Source: Bradyrhizobium iriomotense (GTDB taxonomy: Bacteria > Pseudomonadota > Alphaproteobacteria > Rhizobiales > Xanthobacteraceae). Taken from it: a stretch of DNA of 64,000 nt. This document shows positions 10,955 to 20,937 of the stretch, in pieces. Position 1 is the stretch's first letter. Every line of letters begins with the position of its first letter. The notes under the pieces are model-generated. The model ran no database searches. It was not told the origin of the DNA and saw only the letters and a program-made list of their open reading frames with translations. Location: contig NZ_JAFCJZ010000003.1 in NCBI RefSeq assembly GCF_018130765.1, positions 467,386 through 531,385 of the forward strand, given 5' to 3'. Both the position numbers and the translations under genes were made by a program.

Positions 10955-12022
10955 TCAGACCGGGATCGCGCGCACCGCCGCCCCGATGCAGATCGCAGCC
11001 ATGATGGATGGCAGCGCCCAGCGCATCTGCCGCCTCAGTTCATCGATCATGGCCGCACTGAGCGCCCCGGTGCGACGTGACAGGGTATACAGCGACATGT
11101 CGACGATCAGGACCACGATCAGGTACATGTAGCCGAGAGAGATGATCTGGGCGACCGGCGTGTTGAGCGAAATGCAGCCCGGAAAACTCGATTCGAACGT
11201 GAAGCTGATGGCCGCGAGCGCGAGCAGCGACGAGAAGATCAGGCTGCCCTTGTCCTTCGAGATCAGATCCGGCGCCCACAGCACGAAAACCGATACCGCC
11301 AGCACGGCCATGATTGGCACAAAGATGCGCAGGAGATAGTGCGTCGAGATCCGCGCGAGCGTCATGGTCACGTCGAGCTTGGAATAGCTGCGGGCGTTCC
11401 AGCCCATCGCATCGCGGTTGGCGAAGCGCAGGCCGGCGGCGCGCCAGTCGACCGATGCGGTGGTATCCTCGATCCCGGAGATGTCTCGATCGGCTTCGGT
11501 GGAAATCAGGATGGCGTCCTGCGCCGCGTGGCGCGGCAGAAAGAACGAGAGCGTGAGATCCTGGCGATCGAAGGGGAAGGCGCTGAGGTTGAGGCCGAAG
11601 CGAAAGCGCGCTTCGTAACGCTCGATGAGCATCACTTCGCCGTTGGCATAGGTCGACGTGGCTACCGTGCGAGCCTCCGGCTCGCCGATGCGATTCTCGA
11701 TTTCGAGGCCGGGCGTCCAGATCGATTTCAGATACGCGTCGGCATCCGCACCCGTGCGATCGAGGCGGCCGAAGCCTATCGTGACCGGATCGAAGGCCTG
11801 CCGATGGTCGGTCCAGCGCTGCGTGACCTCGACGAACAGGCGTCCCTCTCCAACGACCTCCTTGATGGAGAGCACCTTGAGGATTCGCACCGCGACCCGC
11901 ACTCGCACCGGTAGCTGTGCTCCCGCGGGCAATTCGGTCTGAGCGGCCTCCGCTGGCGCTGCAACGAGACAGAACAACGCCAGGAAAAGGCTGAGGATGC
12001 GGGCGAAGGGTCTCATGGCCAT
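10955..12022 (-). CDS. Pentameric ligand-gated ion channel (bacterial Cys-loop-type family)
   Basis: 355 residues. A signal peptide (to about residue 27, APAEA) is followed by an extracellular beta-sandwich. It carries family marks: WTP-LEIEN at 102-110 (the WxPxxxxxN motif) and the Pro-loop FPFDRQDLTLSFF at 149-161, which lacks the two cysteines, as in other prokaryotic members. Four TM segments follow: M1 about 228-250, M2 after the short loop (about 258-277, the pore lining segment), M3 about 289-314 and M4 about 334-355. GLIC and ELIC are the known bacterial models. The ligand here is unknown. The gene overlaps the preceding dCache sensor gene by 10 bp, so the two are almost certainly made together. 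It is convergent with the response regulator, with only 39 bp between them. Confidence 0.9.
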   Translation of the reverse strand: MAMRPFARILSLFLALFCLVAAPAEAAQTELPAGAQLPVRVRVAVRILKVLSIKEVVGEGRLFVEVTQRWTDHRQAFDPVTIGFGRLDRTGADADAYLKSIWTPGLEIENRIGEPEARTVATSTYANGEVMLIERYEARFRFGLNLSAFPFDRQDLTLSFFLPRHAAQDAILISTEADRDISGIEDTTASVDWRAAGLRFANRDAMGWNARSYSKLDVTMTLARISTHYLLRIFVPIMAVLAVSVFVLWAPDLISKDKGSLIFSSLLALAAISFTFESSFPGCISLNTPVAQIISLGYMYLIVVLIVDMSLYTLSRRTGALSAAMIDELRRQMRWALPSIMAAICIGAAVRAIPV

Positions 12023-13050
12023 GCCCTGCCGCGAGCGCGCGTGGCGCGGAACAGAAGCGCGAACGCCATGAAGGCGACGATGCCGCCGCAGATCGCCACG
12101 ACGCGCAATTCGGTGCGCGAGCGTCCGAGCTCGGTGCCGTAATCAGCCTTGAGCGCGATGGAGAAGCCGATCATGCGGCCGCTGAAATCGACGAGCGGCC
12201 GCGTGATCAGGTCATAGCGGCGGCCCTCAATCGTCGGCGCGGCGGCCACGCTGTCGTGCGCCGGACGCAGCGGCATCGTCTTCAGCAGCGAGGAGAACAG
12301 CCGGTCGTCGGTCGACATCGCCAGCACGAGGTCGCCGAAGGCAGGCAGCTTGGGATCGAGCGCGATGCCCGCAAGCGAGGGGACGACGACAATCGCAATG
12401 TCGGCGTTGGACGTCGCCTTGACGCTCTCGATCAAAGGCTTCAGATCGAGGCCGACTTCGACCGTGCCGACCATGGCGCCCTGCTGCTCGACGATGGTCG
12501 CCCCGCGCAGGCCGATTCCGGCAACGCCGATCTCGAGTCCGACCTGCGGGCGCGTGGTACGATTGGCGGCGACGATCATCGGGCGAAATCCGGAGATGTC
12601 GTCGTCGAATTGCTCGGGCTTGTGGACACGCAGGAAATAGCGAATGTTCTTGTCCTGAAAGCCGAAGATCTGCACGCCGGCCTGCTGGTGAAGATGGGCA
12701 AAGGTTTCCGCGGACTGGCGCATCAGTTCGGCCCGGTCACGCGCAGCGAGCGCCTGGCGGATCGTCGCACGCCGCGCCGTGACCTCGGCCAGCGCCAATG
12801 CGAAGCGGCCGCCGCGGTCGAAAGCGGTGGAGAGCTCGCCGTTGACGAGCCGCATCTCGTCGCCACGGACGCGGGTTCCGATCTCGATCTCGTAGCCGTC
12901 GGCATACCAGAGCATGACGCCGAAGGCGGCCGCGATCACGGCGACCACGATTGCGGCGAGCATTCCCGAAAGGCCGCGTGACTGGTGAGCGCGTTTGAAA
13001 TCGAGCCGCTCCGTCGCCGCGGCTGGAGTGGAAGTTTCGGTCGCGAGCAT
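12013..13050 (-). CDS. Two-TM periplasmic double-Cache (dCache_3-type) sensor protein without output domain
   Basis: 345 residues. TM1 is at about 29-50 and TM2 at about 315-337; between them is a periplasmic region of about 265 residues. Marks of the double-Cache type seen in chemoreceptors are QQAGVQIFGFQDKNIRYFLR, HKPEQFDDDISGFRPMI, a GLEIGVAGIGLRG stretch and GTVEVGLDLKPLI. After TM2 only about ten basic residues remain, so there is no methyl-accepting, kinase or cyclase output. The overlap with the ion-channel gene suggests the Cache domain senses a small molecule and acts on the channel, or that the two form a complex; that is an inference. A 16-bp inverted repeat shared with the autotransporters lies 70 bp upstream. 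Confidence 0.85.
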   Translation of the reverse strand: MLATETSTPAAATERLDFKRAHQSRGLSGMLAAIVVAVIAAAFGVMLWYADGYEIEIGTRVRGDEMRLVNGELSTAFDRGGRFALALAEVTARRATIRQALAARDRAELMRQSAETFAHLHQQAGVQIFGFQDKNIRYFLRVHKPEQFDDDISGFRPMIVAANRTTRPQVGLEIGVAGIGLRGATIVEQQGAMVGTVEVGLDLKPLIESVKATSNADIAIVVVPSLAGIALDPKLPAFGDLVLAMSTDDRLFSSLLKTMPLRPAHDSVAAAPTIEGRRYDLITRPLVDFSGRMIGFSIALKADYGTELGRSRTELRVVAICGGIVAFMAFALLFRATRARGRAWP

Positions 13051-13119
13051 ATGGAATTTCCGTGGCGGCGGACGTGAGACGGCGGCGCAGCACTCTACCC
13101 GCTGCGCGTGGCGGCAAAT

Positions 13120-13135
13120 ATCAATGGGCGTTGAT
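13120..13135 (-). promoter_or_regulatory. Inverted repeat ATCAAT-GGGC-GTTGAT upstream of the dCache/channel operon
   Basis: Third copy of the 16-bp ATCAAY-N4-RTTGAT repeat, 70 bp upstream of the dCache ATG. Outside the repeat it does not resemble the two autotransporter promoters, so this copy is independent of the duplication that links those two. It suggests one regulator for all three operons. Confidence 0.55.
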
Positions 13136-13176
13136 GTAAGCTTGAAATCCGCCAGGATGCGCGGCGGGCCGCGGCG

Positions 13177-14667
13177 CTAGCCGAGCCGCTGGTCCCGCAC
13201 GTCCTGCGTATCTTCCGTTGCGGCCTTCACGGCGGCCTTGGCCGCGCCCTTGCCGGCGCCCTTGCGGCTCGCGATCTCCACCGCCTTGCGGCCGGAGATC
13301 TCGTGGCCGGCGTCCGCAGGCATCTGCCAGAAGAACCAGCTCGAAGCCGCCGAGGTCAGCGCCACCACGACGAAGGCGGGCGCGAACATGGTGGCGTTGA
13401 GCTCGCTGACATGGCTGAGCCACATCGTCGTCTCCACGGAAGCCGCGCCGACCGCGACGCCGGCGGAGACCGCGAGCTGCTGGTTGACGCTGACGAGCGT
13501 CGTGGCGCGGCTCATCTGCGGGCTTTCCACGTCGGCATAGGCGACCGTGTTGATGGCGGTGAACTCGAGCGAGCGGAAGAAGCCGCCGACCACCAGGATC
13601 ACCATGATGATAAGCAGCGGCGTCGTCACCGTGAACAGCGCGCAGACGCCGAGGAAGAACGCGCTGACGATCGCGTTCACCGTCATCAAATTGCGGAAGC
13701 CGAAGGTACGGATGATCCGCGCCGCCAGCGTCTTCATTCCCATGGCCCCGAGCGAGGAGGCGAAGGTGACGAGACCGGAATGGAACGGCGACAGGCCGAA
13801 GCCGATCTGCATCAGCAGCGGCAGCAGGAACGGCAGCGCGCCGATGCCGAGACGGAACAGGAAGCCGCCGAGAATCGCCGCGCGCAGCGTCGGCAGCTTG
13901 AGCAGCGAGAAGTCCAGCACCGGCGATCCCGTCCGCCGCGCGTGCAGGACGTAGAGCGTCATCGAGATCGCGCCGCCCACGACCAGCGCGGCCACCGTGC
14001 TCCAGGGCAGGAGGTTGAGCCCGGCGACGGAGAGACCGAACGCGATGCCGGCAAGGCCGATGCCGGCGAGCACCATGCCGTAGAGATCGAACGGCTCCTG
14101 CGTCTCGCTCTTGATGGGATCGATGAACTTCAAGGCCATGAAGATGCCGAGCAGCCCGATCGGGATGTTGATCAGGAAGATCCAGTGCCAGGACGCGTAG
14201 GTCGTGATGAAACCGCCGAGCGGTGGTCCGATCACCGGGCCGATCAGGGCAGGGACCGTCACCCAGGCCATGGCATTGACCAGCGCGCTCTTGTCGACCG
14301 AGCGCAGCAGCACGAGGCGCCCGACCGGCGTCATCATCGCCCCGCCCATGCCTTGCAGGATGCGCGCGAACACGAAGTCGGTGACCGAGGTCGAGAGCGC
14401 GCAGCCGACCGAGCCGACCATGAACACGCCGACCGCGATCGCGAACACCATCCGCGCGCCGAACCGGTCCGCGGTCCAGCCGCTCGCCGGGATGAACACC
14501 GCGAGCGACAGCAGGTAGGAGGTGATCGCAAGCTTCAGCGTCAGCGGGCTGGTGCCGATGTCGGCCGCAATCGCCGGCAGTGAGGTGGCGATGACGGTCG
14601 AATCCATGTTCTCCATGAAGAGAGCAGTGGCCACGATCAGCGGAATGATGCGTTGCTTGTCGACCAT
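13177..14667 (-). CDS. MFS multidrug exporter, DHA2 (EmrB/QacA) family
   Basis: 496 residues with about 14 hydrophobic helices, the size and layout of DHA2 drug:proton antiporters of the inner membrane. Marks are NMDSTVIATSLPAIAADIG in TM1 (the D1-type motif), the loop 2-3 motif GWTADRFGARMVF (motif A) and the proline- and glycine-rich antiporter motif C in TM5 (ALIGPVIGPPLGG). The C-terminal tail is long and basic, with repeated Lys-Gly-Ala units (KGAGKGAAKAAVKAA), unusual for the family. It stands alone: no membrane fusion partner is next to it. The substrate cannot be told. It is divergent from guaB with a palindromic repeat between. Confidence 0.88.
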   Translation of the reverse strand: MVDKQRIIPLIVATALFMENMDSTVIATSLPAIAADIGTSPLTLKLAITSYLLSLAVFIPASGWTADRFGARMVFAIAVGVFMVGSVGCALSTSVTDFVFARILQGMGGAMMTPVGRLVLLRSVDKSALVNAMAWVTVPALIGPVIGPPLGGFITTYASWHWIFLINIPIGLLGIFMALKFIDPIKSETQEPFDLYGMVLAGIGLAGIAFGLSVAGLNLLPWSTVAALVVGGAISMTLYVLHARRTGSPVLDFSLLKLPTLRAAILGGFLFRLGIGALPFLLPLLMQIGFGLSPFHSGLVTFASSLGAMGMKTLAARIIRTFGFRNLMTVNAIVSAFFLGVCALFTVTTPLLIIMVILVVGGFFRSLEFTAINTVAYADVESPQMSRATTLVSVNQQLAVSAGVAVGAASVETTMWLSHVSELNATMFAPAFVVVALTSAASSWFFWQMPADAGHEISGRKAVEIASRKGAGKGAAKAAVKAATEDTQDVRDQRLG

Positions 14668-14763
14668 GACGGATCGGTAATGAAAATCGGAAGAATGGGC
14701 GAGGGTTGCGGCTTAACACCGTCGCCCGGCCGGGACCATTGCGGATCGACGCATAGCACCTAA

Positions 14764-16596
<1,833 letters not shown>

Positions 16597-16603
16597 TCCC
16601 CAG

Positions 16604-16747
16604 TCTCGTGCCCCGGACGCAGCGCAGCGCCACTTCGGTGATGCGCTGCAGAGCCGGGGCCCATCTCCTCGCGTCCTGCCGTGTTGCTTTCTGGGTCCCG
16701 GCTCTGCGCAGCAACGTTGCACGTCGCAGCGCGACCGGGACACGAGA
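16604..16747. repeat. Palindromic intergenic repeat after guaB
   Basis: Outer arms TCTCGTGCCCCGG (16604-16616) and its complement with one mismatch (16735-16747) enclose inner complementary blocks (CAGAGCCGGG near 16649 and CCCGGCTCTG near 16697). It starts 7 bp after the guaB stop and could form the 3' end of its transcript. It is related in style to the element at 445-632 but not identical. Confidence 0.7.
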
Positions 16748-16846
16748 ACTGCGTGCGCTTCGGCGTCTAACCGCTCCACCGCTTTTGTATTGACGCGCTC
16801 CACTGCCTCCGCTTCGCTCGCCGACCAAGAAACTTCGGAGGAAGCC

Positions 16847-17869
16847 ATGTCCCAAGCCAAGCGCATCGTTCTCGCCGCACGTCCCGTCGGCGAGCCCAAG
16901 CCGTCAGATTTCCGCATCGAGGAATTCGCCGTTCCGACGCCTGCGGCAGGTGAGGTCCTGCTGCGCACGATCTGGCTCTCGCTCGATCCCTATATGCGCG
17001 GCCGCATGAGCGAGGGACCGTCCTACGCCGCACCGGTGCCGATCGGCGGCGTGATGGAGGGCGAAGCGGTCAGCGAGGTCGCGGCCTCCAACAATCCTGA
17101 CTTTGCCAAAGGCGACATCGTGCGCATCCGCTCGGGCTGGCAGACGCACGCGATCTCGAACGGCAAGGGCCTGATCAAGGTCGATCCGAAGCTCGGACCG
17201 ATCTCGACCTCCATCGGCGTGCTCGGCATGCCCGGCATGACGGCGTACACTGGCCTGCTCGACATCGGCAAGCCGCAACCGGGCGAGACCGTCGTCGTCG
17301 CCGGCGCCTCCGGTGCGGTCGGCTCGGCGGTGGGGCAGATCGCGAAGATCAAGGGCGCCCGCGCGGTCGGCATCGCCGGCGGCAAGGACAAGTGCGACTA
17401 CGTGGTGAAGGAGCTCGGCTTCGACGCGTGTCTCGATCATCGCGAAACCGATTTTCCGGCCAAGCTGAAATTCGCTTGCCCGAAGGGGATCGACGTCTAT
17501 TTCGAGAATGTCGGCGGCGCGGTGTTCGAGGCGGTGTTCCCGCTGCTCAATCCGTTCGCCCGCGTGCCGGTCTGCGGCCTGATCGCCCATTACAACGACA
17601 CCGAAGCCAAGCCGCCGAAATGGGCCGCCAGCATGATGCGCGCGACCCTGACCAAGCGGCTGACCTTCCGCGGCTTCATCGTCTCCGATTTCGCCTCCCG
17701 CCATGGCGATTTCCTGCGCGACATGTCCGGCTGGGTCCGCGACGGCAAGGTCAAGTACAAGGAGTTCGTCACCGAGGGCCTGGAAAGCGCCCCCGGCGCC
17801 TTCATGGGCCTCCTGAAGGGCGCCAATTTCGGCAAGCAGCTGGTGCGCGTGGGGCCGGACAAGGCCTAG
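16847..17869 (+). CDS. Zinc-independent NADP-dependent oxidoreductase (CurA/leukotriene B4 dehydrogenase-type MDR)
   Basis: 340 residues. The start is the ATG before SQAKRIVLAARPVGEP, preceded by CGGAGGAAG at good spacing. The fold is a medium-chain reductase: PAAGEVLLRTIWLSLDPYMRGRM at the N-terminus, nucleotide-binding GASGAVGSAVGQIAKIKGARAVGIAGG at about 155-180, and VYFENVGGAVFEAVFPLLN. The zinc ligands of alcohol dehydrogenases are absent. Relatives (CurA, PTGR, YncB) reduce the double bond of enones and enals with NADPH, often in detoxification. The true substrate cannot be told. It appears to be transcribed alone. Confidence 0.88.
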   Translation: MSQAKRIVLAARPVGEPKPSDFRIEEFAVPTPAAGEVLLRTIWLSLDPYMRGRMSEGPSYAAPVPIGGVMEGEAVSEVAASNNPDFAKGDIVRIRSGWQTHAISNGKGLIKVDPKLGPISTSIGVLGMPGMTAYTGLLDIGKPQPGETVVVAGASGAVGSAVGQIAKIKGARAVGIAGGKDKCDYVVKELGFDACLDHRETDFPAKLKFACPKGIDVYFENVGGAVFEAVFPLLNPFARVPVCGLIAHYNDTEAKPPKWAASMMRATLTKRLTFRGFIVSDFASRHGDFLRDMSGWVRDGKVKYKEFVTEGLESAPGAFMGLLKGANFGKQLVRVGPDKA

Positions 17870-17944
17870 GACGACAGGGAATGGGACTCTCGTTGCCCCA
17901 GCGCCACAAGCCGGCTGGGGATGGTTAAGAAAGAGTCACCAAAT

Positions 17945-17979
17945 GGTCACACCTGCGCGCAAAAGCCGCAGGTGTGACC
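17945..17979. terminator. Strong hairpin between the oxidoreductase and the next gene
   Basis: A perfect 13-bp stem (17945-17957 with 17967-17979, GGTCACACCTGCG) and a 9-base loop, 75 bp after the oxidoreductase stop. There is no T run behind it, so it is a stem that may stop or protect the transcript rather than a classic intrinsic terminator. Confidence 0.5.
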
Positions 17980-18039
17980 GCCTGTTCATTGACGGGCCGG
18001 CGAAGGCATTGAATCATCGCGCATATTTTGGGTGTTGCG

Positions 18040-18333
18040 ATGTTAGAGATTGTTCTTTTCTGCGTAATCCTCCTGGCCGCCGGCTATTGGGCGACGATGT
18101 TCGTCATGGGCCGCCGCGACGACGTCATCCATGGCAAGTTCGTTCATGCCGAGGAGGCGGGCGATTTCGCGCCAGCCGCAATGCCCGCGCCACCGCCATT
18201 CCCGAAGCGTCCGGTGAAAGTTGTGCAGTCCGCCAGTGTTCAGCCCGCGACCGCCGAGGCCAAGCCCGTGGACAGCGCGGCGCTGCAATCCCTGCTGGCG
18301 GCGATCCAGCAGGATCTCAAGAGCGTCGCGTAA
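18040..18333 (+). CDS. Small membrane-anchored protein, unknown function
   Basis: 97 residues from the ATG at 18040 (a TTG four codons upstream is also in frame). One hydrophobic helix at about residues 2-22 (LEIVLFCVILLAAGYWATMFVM) is followed by a polar, Pro/Ala-rich stretch and a short amphipathic C-terminus (SAALQSLLAAIQQDLKSVA). It is likely anchored in the inner membrane with the tail in the cytoplasm, given the RR after the helix. No family is recognised. It is convergent with the LacI-type gene, only 6 bp away. Confidence 0.6.
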   Translation: MLEIVLFCVILLAAGYWATMFVMGRRDDVIHGKFVHAEEAGDFAPAAMPAPPPFPKRPVKVVQSASVQPATAEAKPVDSAALQSLLAAIQQDLKSVA

Positions 18334-18339
18334 GCACCC

Positions 18340-19404
18340 TCAGACGCTGCCGCGCTCGATCAGGAACAATTCGACTGCGAGCCGTTGCTCGGCTGCCGGC
18401 GCACCGGAGAGCCGCGCCAACAGCAATTCCCCCGCAATCCGCCCCAGGGCCGCCGCATCGAACGAGATGGTGGTGAGGCCGGGCGTGATCTGATCGGCGA
18501 CGTCGTTGTCGCCGAAGCCGAGCACGGCGAGATCGCGCGGCACCGAGAGGCCGCGGGCGCGGGCCTCGATCAGCGCGCCGGTCGCGAGCAAATCGTTGGC
18601 GCAGAACACGGCATCGACCTTGCCGTCGCGCGCGAGCAGGGCGGTGAAGGCGGCGCGGCCGTCGACGAGGCCCGTGATCTCGCCCACACCGATCTCGTGA
18701 ACGATATCGAGGCCGAGCTTTGCCGCTGCCGTGCGAAAACCGTCGCGGCGCAGGGCGCCGCGGCCGCTGTTGCGGCCGATGAAGGCGACGCGGCGATGTC
18801 CGGCCTCCGCGAGCCTCTTTGCCGCCATCGCGCCGGCATCCGCATTGGGCAAGCCGACCAGCATGTCGATGGGATCGCGCGGAAACGCCCAGGTCTCGAT
18901 CACGGGAATGTCGAGCTCGGCGAGCGCTGTGCGGTTCTCCTCGAGCTCGATCACGCCGGTGAACATCACCGCGGCAGGGCGGATGCCGCGCAGCGACTGG
19001 ATCATCGCGACCTCCTTGGCATAGGAGTAGGAGGTCTGGCCGACCAGCACCTCAAAGCCTTCCGGCTCCAGCGTCGCGGCGAAGCTCCGCACGGCAAGGC
19101 CAAACTGCTGGCTGAGGATGTTGGAGACGAAGGCGACGACGACGTTCGACCGGCCCGAGCGCAGCGCGCGCGCATGCGGGTTGGATGCGTAGCCGGTCGC
19201 TTCGATCACCTCGAGGATGCGCTCGCGGGTCTTGCGATTGACCTTCTCGGGATGGCGCAGCACCCGCGACACCGTGATCGGCGCGACGCCGGCGCGTTCT
19301 GCGACTTCCTCGATGCGCGGCGGCCGTCCGGTCGCATTGCTGCGGCCGGGCGGCGCCGGAATGCGCACCACGTCGTCGTAACCTGGCTTTGCCGGATCGG
19401 TCAT
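18340..19404 (-). CDS. LacI/GalR-family transcriptional regulator
   Basis: 354 residues. The N-terminal HTH is at about 31-50 (RIEEVAERAGVAPITVSRVLR) with the hinge helix NPHARALRSGRS; the periplasmic-binding-protein-like effector domain fills the rest (MLVGLPNADAGAMAAKRLAEAGHRRVAFIG, VLGFGDNDVADQITPGLTTI). It is the last gene of the minus-strand transport and catabolic operon that starts at 25109, and is most likely its repressor; a perfect 16-bp palindrome of LacI-operator type sits over the operon start. The effector would be the transported compound or a product of it. The family resembles GntR-type LacI members most, which is an impression only. Confidence 0.9.
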   Translation of the reverse strand: MTDPAKPGYDDVVRIPAPPGRSNATGRPPRIEEVAERAGVAPITVSRVLRHPEKVNRKTRERILEVIEATGYASNPHARALRSGRSNVVVAFVSNILSQQFGLAVRSFAATLEPEGFEVLVGQTSYSYAKEVAMIQSLRGIRPAAVMFTGVIELEENRTALAELDIPVIETWAFPRDPIDMLVGLPNADAGAMAAKRLAEAGHRRVAFIGRNSGRGALRRDGFRTAAAKLGLDIVHEIGVGEITGLVDGRAAFTALLARDGKVDAVFCANDLLATGALIEARARGLSVPRDLAVLGFGDNDVADQITPGLTTISFDAAALGRIAGELLLARLSGAPAAEQRLAVELFLIERGSV

Positions 19405-19445
19405 CGAATCCTGGGGTTAGTCCAAGTCGGTATCGTCTCCGAAGT

Positions 19446-20474
19446 TCAGCGAGCGGGCAACTCGTCACGCGACAGAGCACGCCCGACCTGGACCAGGCAG
19501 TCGCCGCTCTGGCTGTCGGTATGCAGCCGCTGCGAGATCACGATGCCGTCGGCGGGGAAGCGCAGCGCCTCTTCGGCAAGCTCGGGGCGCTCGAAGTCGT
19601 GATACCAGCCGGCGATGTCGCCGGCCTTGACCCGCGCGCCGACGGTGACAGCGGGCTCGAACCAGCCGCGGCGCGTCGCGAACACCGCCTGGGCATGGCT
19701 CTGCAGCGCCAGCAGCTCGGTGGCGCGCTCGACCGGCGCATGTGGCCCCAGCACGGGCGCCTGGATGAGGCCAAGCGCGAGCAGCAACCGGTCGACCGCG
19801 CGCGCGGTGAACGCCATCGTCTGCGGCGTGACGGTGCCGCCGCCGCCGAACTCGCCGGAGAGTCCGATCGCGCCGGCGCGTGCGGCCGCCGCCATCGAGG
19901 TCGGCGCTGTGGCGCCGTTCTCGGCGACGAAGGCGAAGGGCATGCCGAGCCCTTCCATCAGGCGCAGCGCGTGGCCGAACATCTCGGGCGGCCCCTGCCG
20001 CTCGATCAGCGCGCAAGGTACATGCGCCATCGAGGTGCCGCCGGAATGGATGTCGAAGACGACGTCGTGACGCGGAAACAGCTCGTGCTCGAGGAAGTGC
20101 GCCAGACGGAACGTCGGCGTGCCCGCGGCATCGCCCGGGAAGGCGCGGTTGAGATTGCCTTCGTCGAGCGGCGAGCGGCGGCGCGCCGCCATCACGGCGG
20201 GCAGGTTGGCGAAGGGCAGGATGGTGATCTCGCCTTTGATGTCCTTCGCATCTAACCGGCGATACAGCCGCGTCAGCGTGATCTCGCCCTCATATTCGTC
20301 GCCGTGATTGCCGGCCATCAACAGCAGCTTTGGCCCGGCGCCGTTCTTGATCCGGAAGATCGGGATCTTGAGCTGGTAGTAGGGGGAGCGGTCGATCGAG
20401 AAGGGAATGCCGAGATGGCCGGACCATTTCTGGTCCTTCTCGAAATCGATGTCGTGGAAAAGTCCGGTATGCAT
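19446..20474 (-). CDS. Succinylglutamate desuccinylase/aspartoacylase-family metallo-deacylase (DoeB-like)
   Basis: 342 residues. Zinc ligands of the M14-like AstE/ASPA family are visible: His57 and Glu60 (GNHGDEYEGE) and His143 (DIHSGGTS), together with the substrate-binding DEGNLNRAFPG at 104-114. It should hydrolyse an N-acyl amino acid. Close relatives include DoeB, which removes the acetyl group from N-acetyl-diaminobutyrate in ectoine breakdown, but the rest of an ectoine pathway is not here. It stands between RidA and the LacI regulator in an eight-gene operon, so it probably deacylates the imported compound or an intermediate. Confidence 0.85.
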   Translation of the reverse strand: MHTGLFHDIDFEKDQKWSGHLGIPFSIDRSPYYQLKIPIFRIKNGAGPKLLLMAGNHGDEYEGEITLTRLYRRLDAKDIKGEITILPFANLPAVMAARRRSPLDEGNLNRAFPGDAAGTPTFRLAHFLEHELFPRHDVVFDIHSGGTSMAHVPCALIERQGPPEMFGHALRLMEGLGMPFAFVAENGATAPTSMAAAARAGAIGLSGEFGGGGTVTPQTMAFTARAVDRLLLALGLIQAPVLGPHAPVERATELLALQSHAQAVFATRRGWFEPAVTVGARVKAGDIAGWYHDFERPELAEEALRFPADGIVISQRLHTDSQSGDCLVQVGRALSRDELPAR

Positions 20475-20536
20475 GGGAGGCCTCGTGGCCGCGCCGTCGC
20501 CGGCGCCGGCCGAAGGTTGAAGAAAAAGTGACGCCT

Positions 20537-20881
20537 TTACAGCAAGGCGACCGCGGTCATCTCGACGCGCAGATCGGGATCGGCGAGGCGGGCCTCGACG
20601 CAGGCGCGCGCCGGCGGGTTGGCCGGATCGATCCAGGCGTCATAGACCGAGTTCATGGTGTCGAAGTCGGTAATATGCGGCAGGAAGACGTTGACCGCGA
20701 TCAGCTTGGAGCGGTCCGTGCCGGCTTCCTTCAGCAGCGCGTCGATCTTGGCGAGCACCTGCTGGGTCTGCGACACGATGCCGGCCTTGCGGTCATCGGC
20801 GACCTGGCCTGCGATGTGCACCATGCCGCCGGCGGCGACGGCCTGGCTCATGCGCGAGCCGACGACGTAACGTTTGATCAT
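20537..20881 (-). CDS. RidA-family enamine/imine deaminase
   Basis: 114 residues. The start is the ATG before IKRYVVGSRMSQAV, with GAGGAG eight bases upstream; a longer in-frame reading exists but has no such site. The fold is YjgF/YER057c/UK114: GGMVHIAGQVADD, QTQQVLAKIDALLKEAGTD, AVNVFLP and the arginine in PARACVEARL that binds carboxylate. RidA proteins hydrolyse reactive enamines released by PLP dehydratases. That fits the PLP enzyme at the head of the same operon, whose product would be such an intermediate. Confidence 0.92.
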   Translation of the reverse strand: MIKRYVVGSRMSQAVAAGGMVHIAGQVADDRKAGIVSQTQQVLAKIDALLKEAGTDRSKLIAVNVFLPHITDFDTMNSVYDAWIDPANPPARACVEARLADPDLRVEMTAVALL

Positions 20882-20937
20882 CTGAAATTCTCCTCGTGAA
20901 GGTCGGCTCCCGCACGATGCGGGAGCCGTGTGCGAGC

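Noticed and set aside
13303..14583. Plus-strand frame of 426 codons, rich in His, Arg and Glu
   Set aside because: Antisense to the MFS exporter; composition typical of shadow frames.
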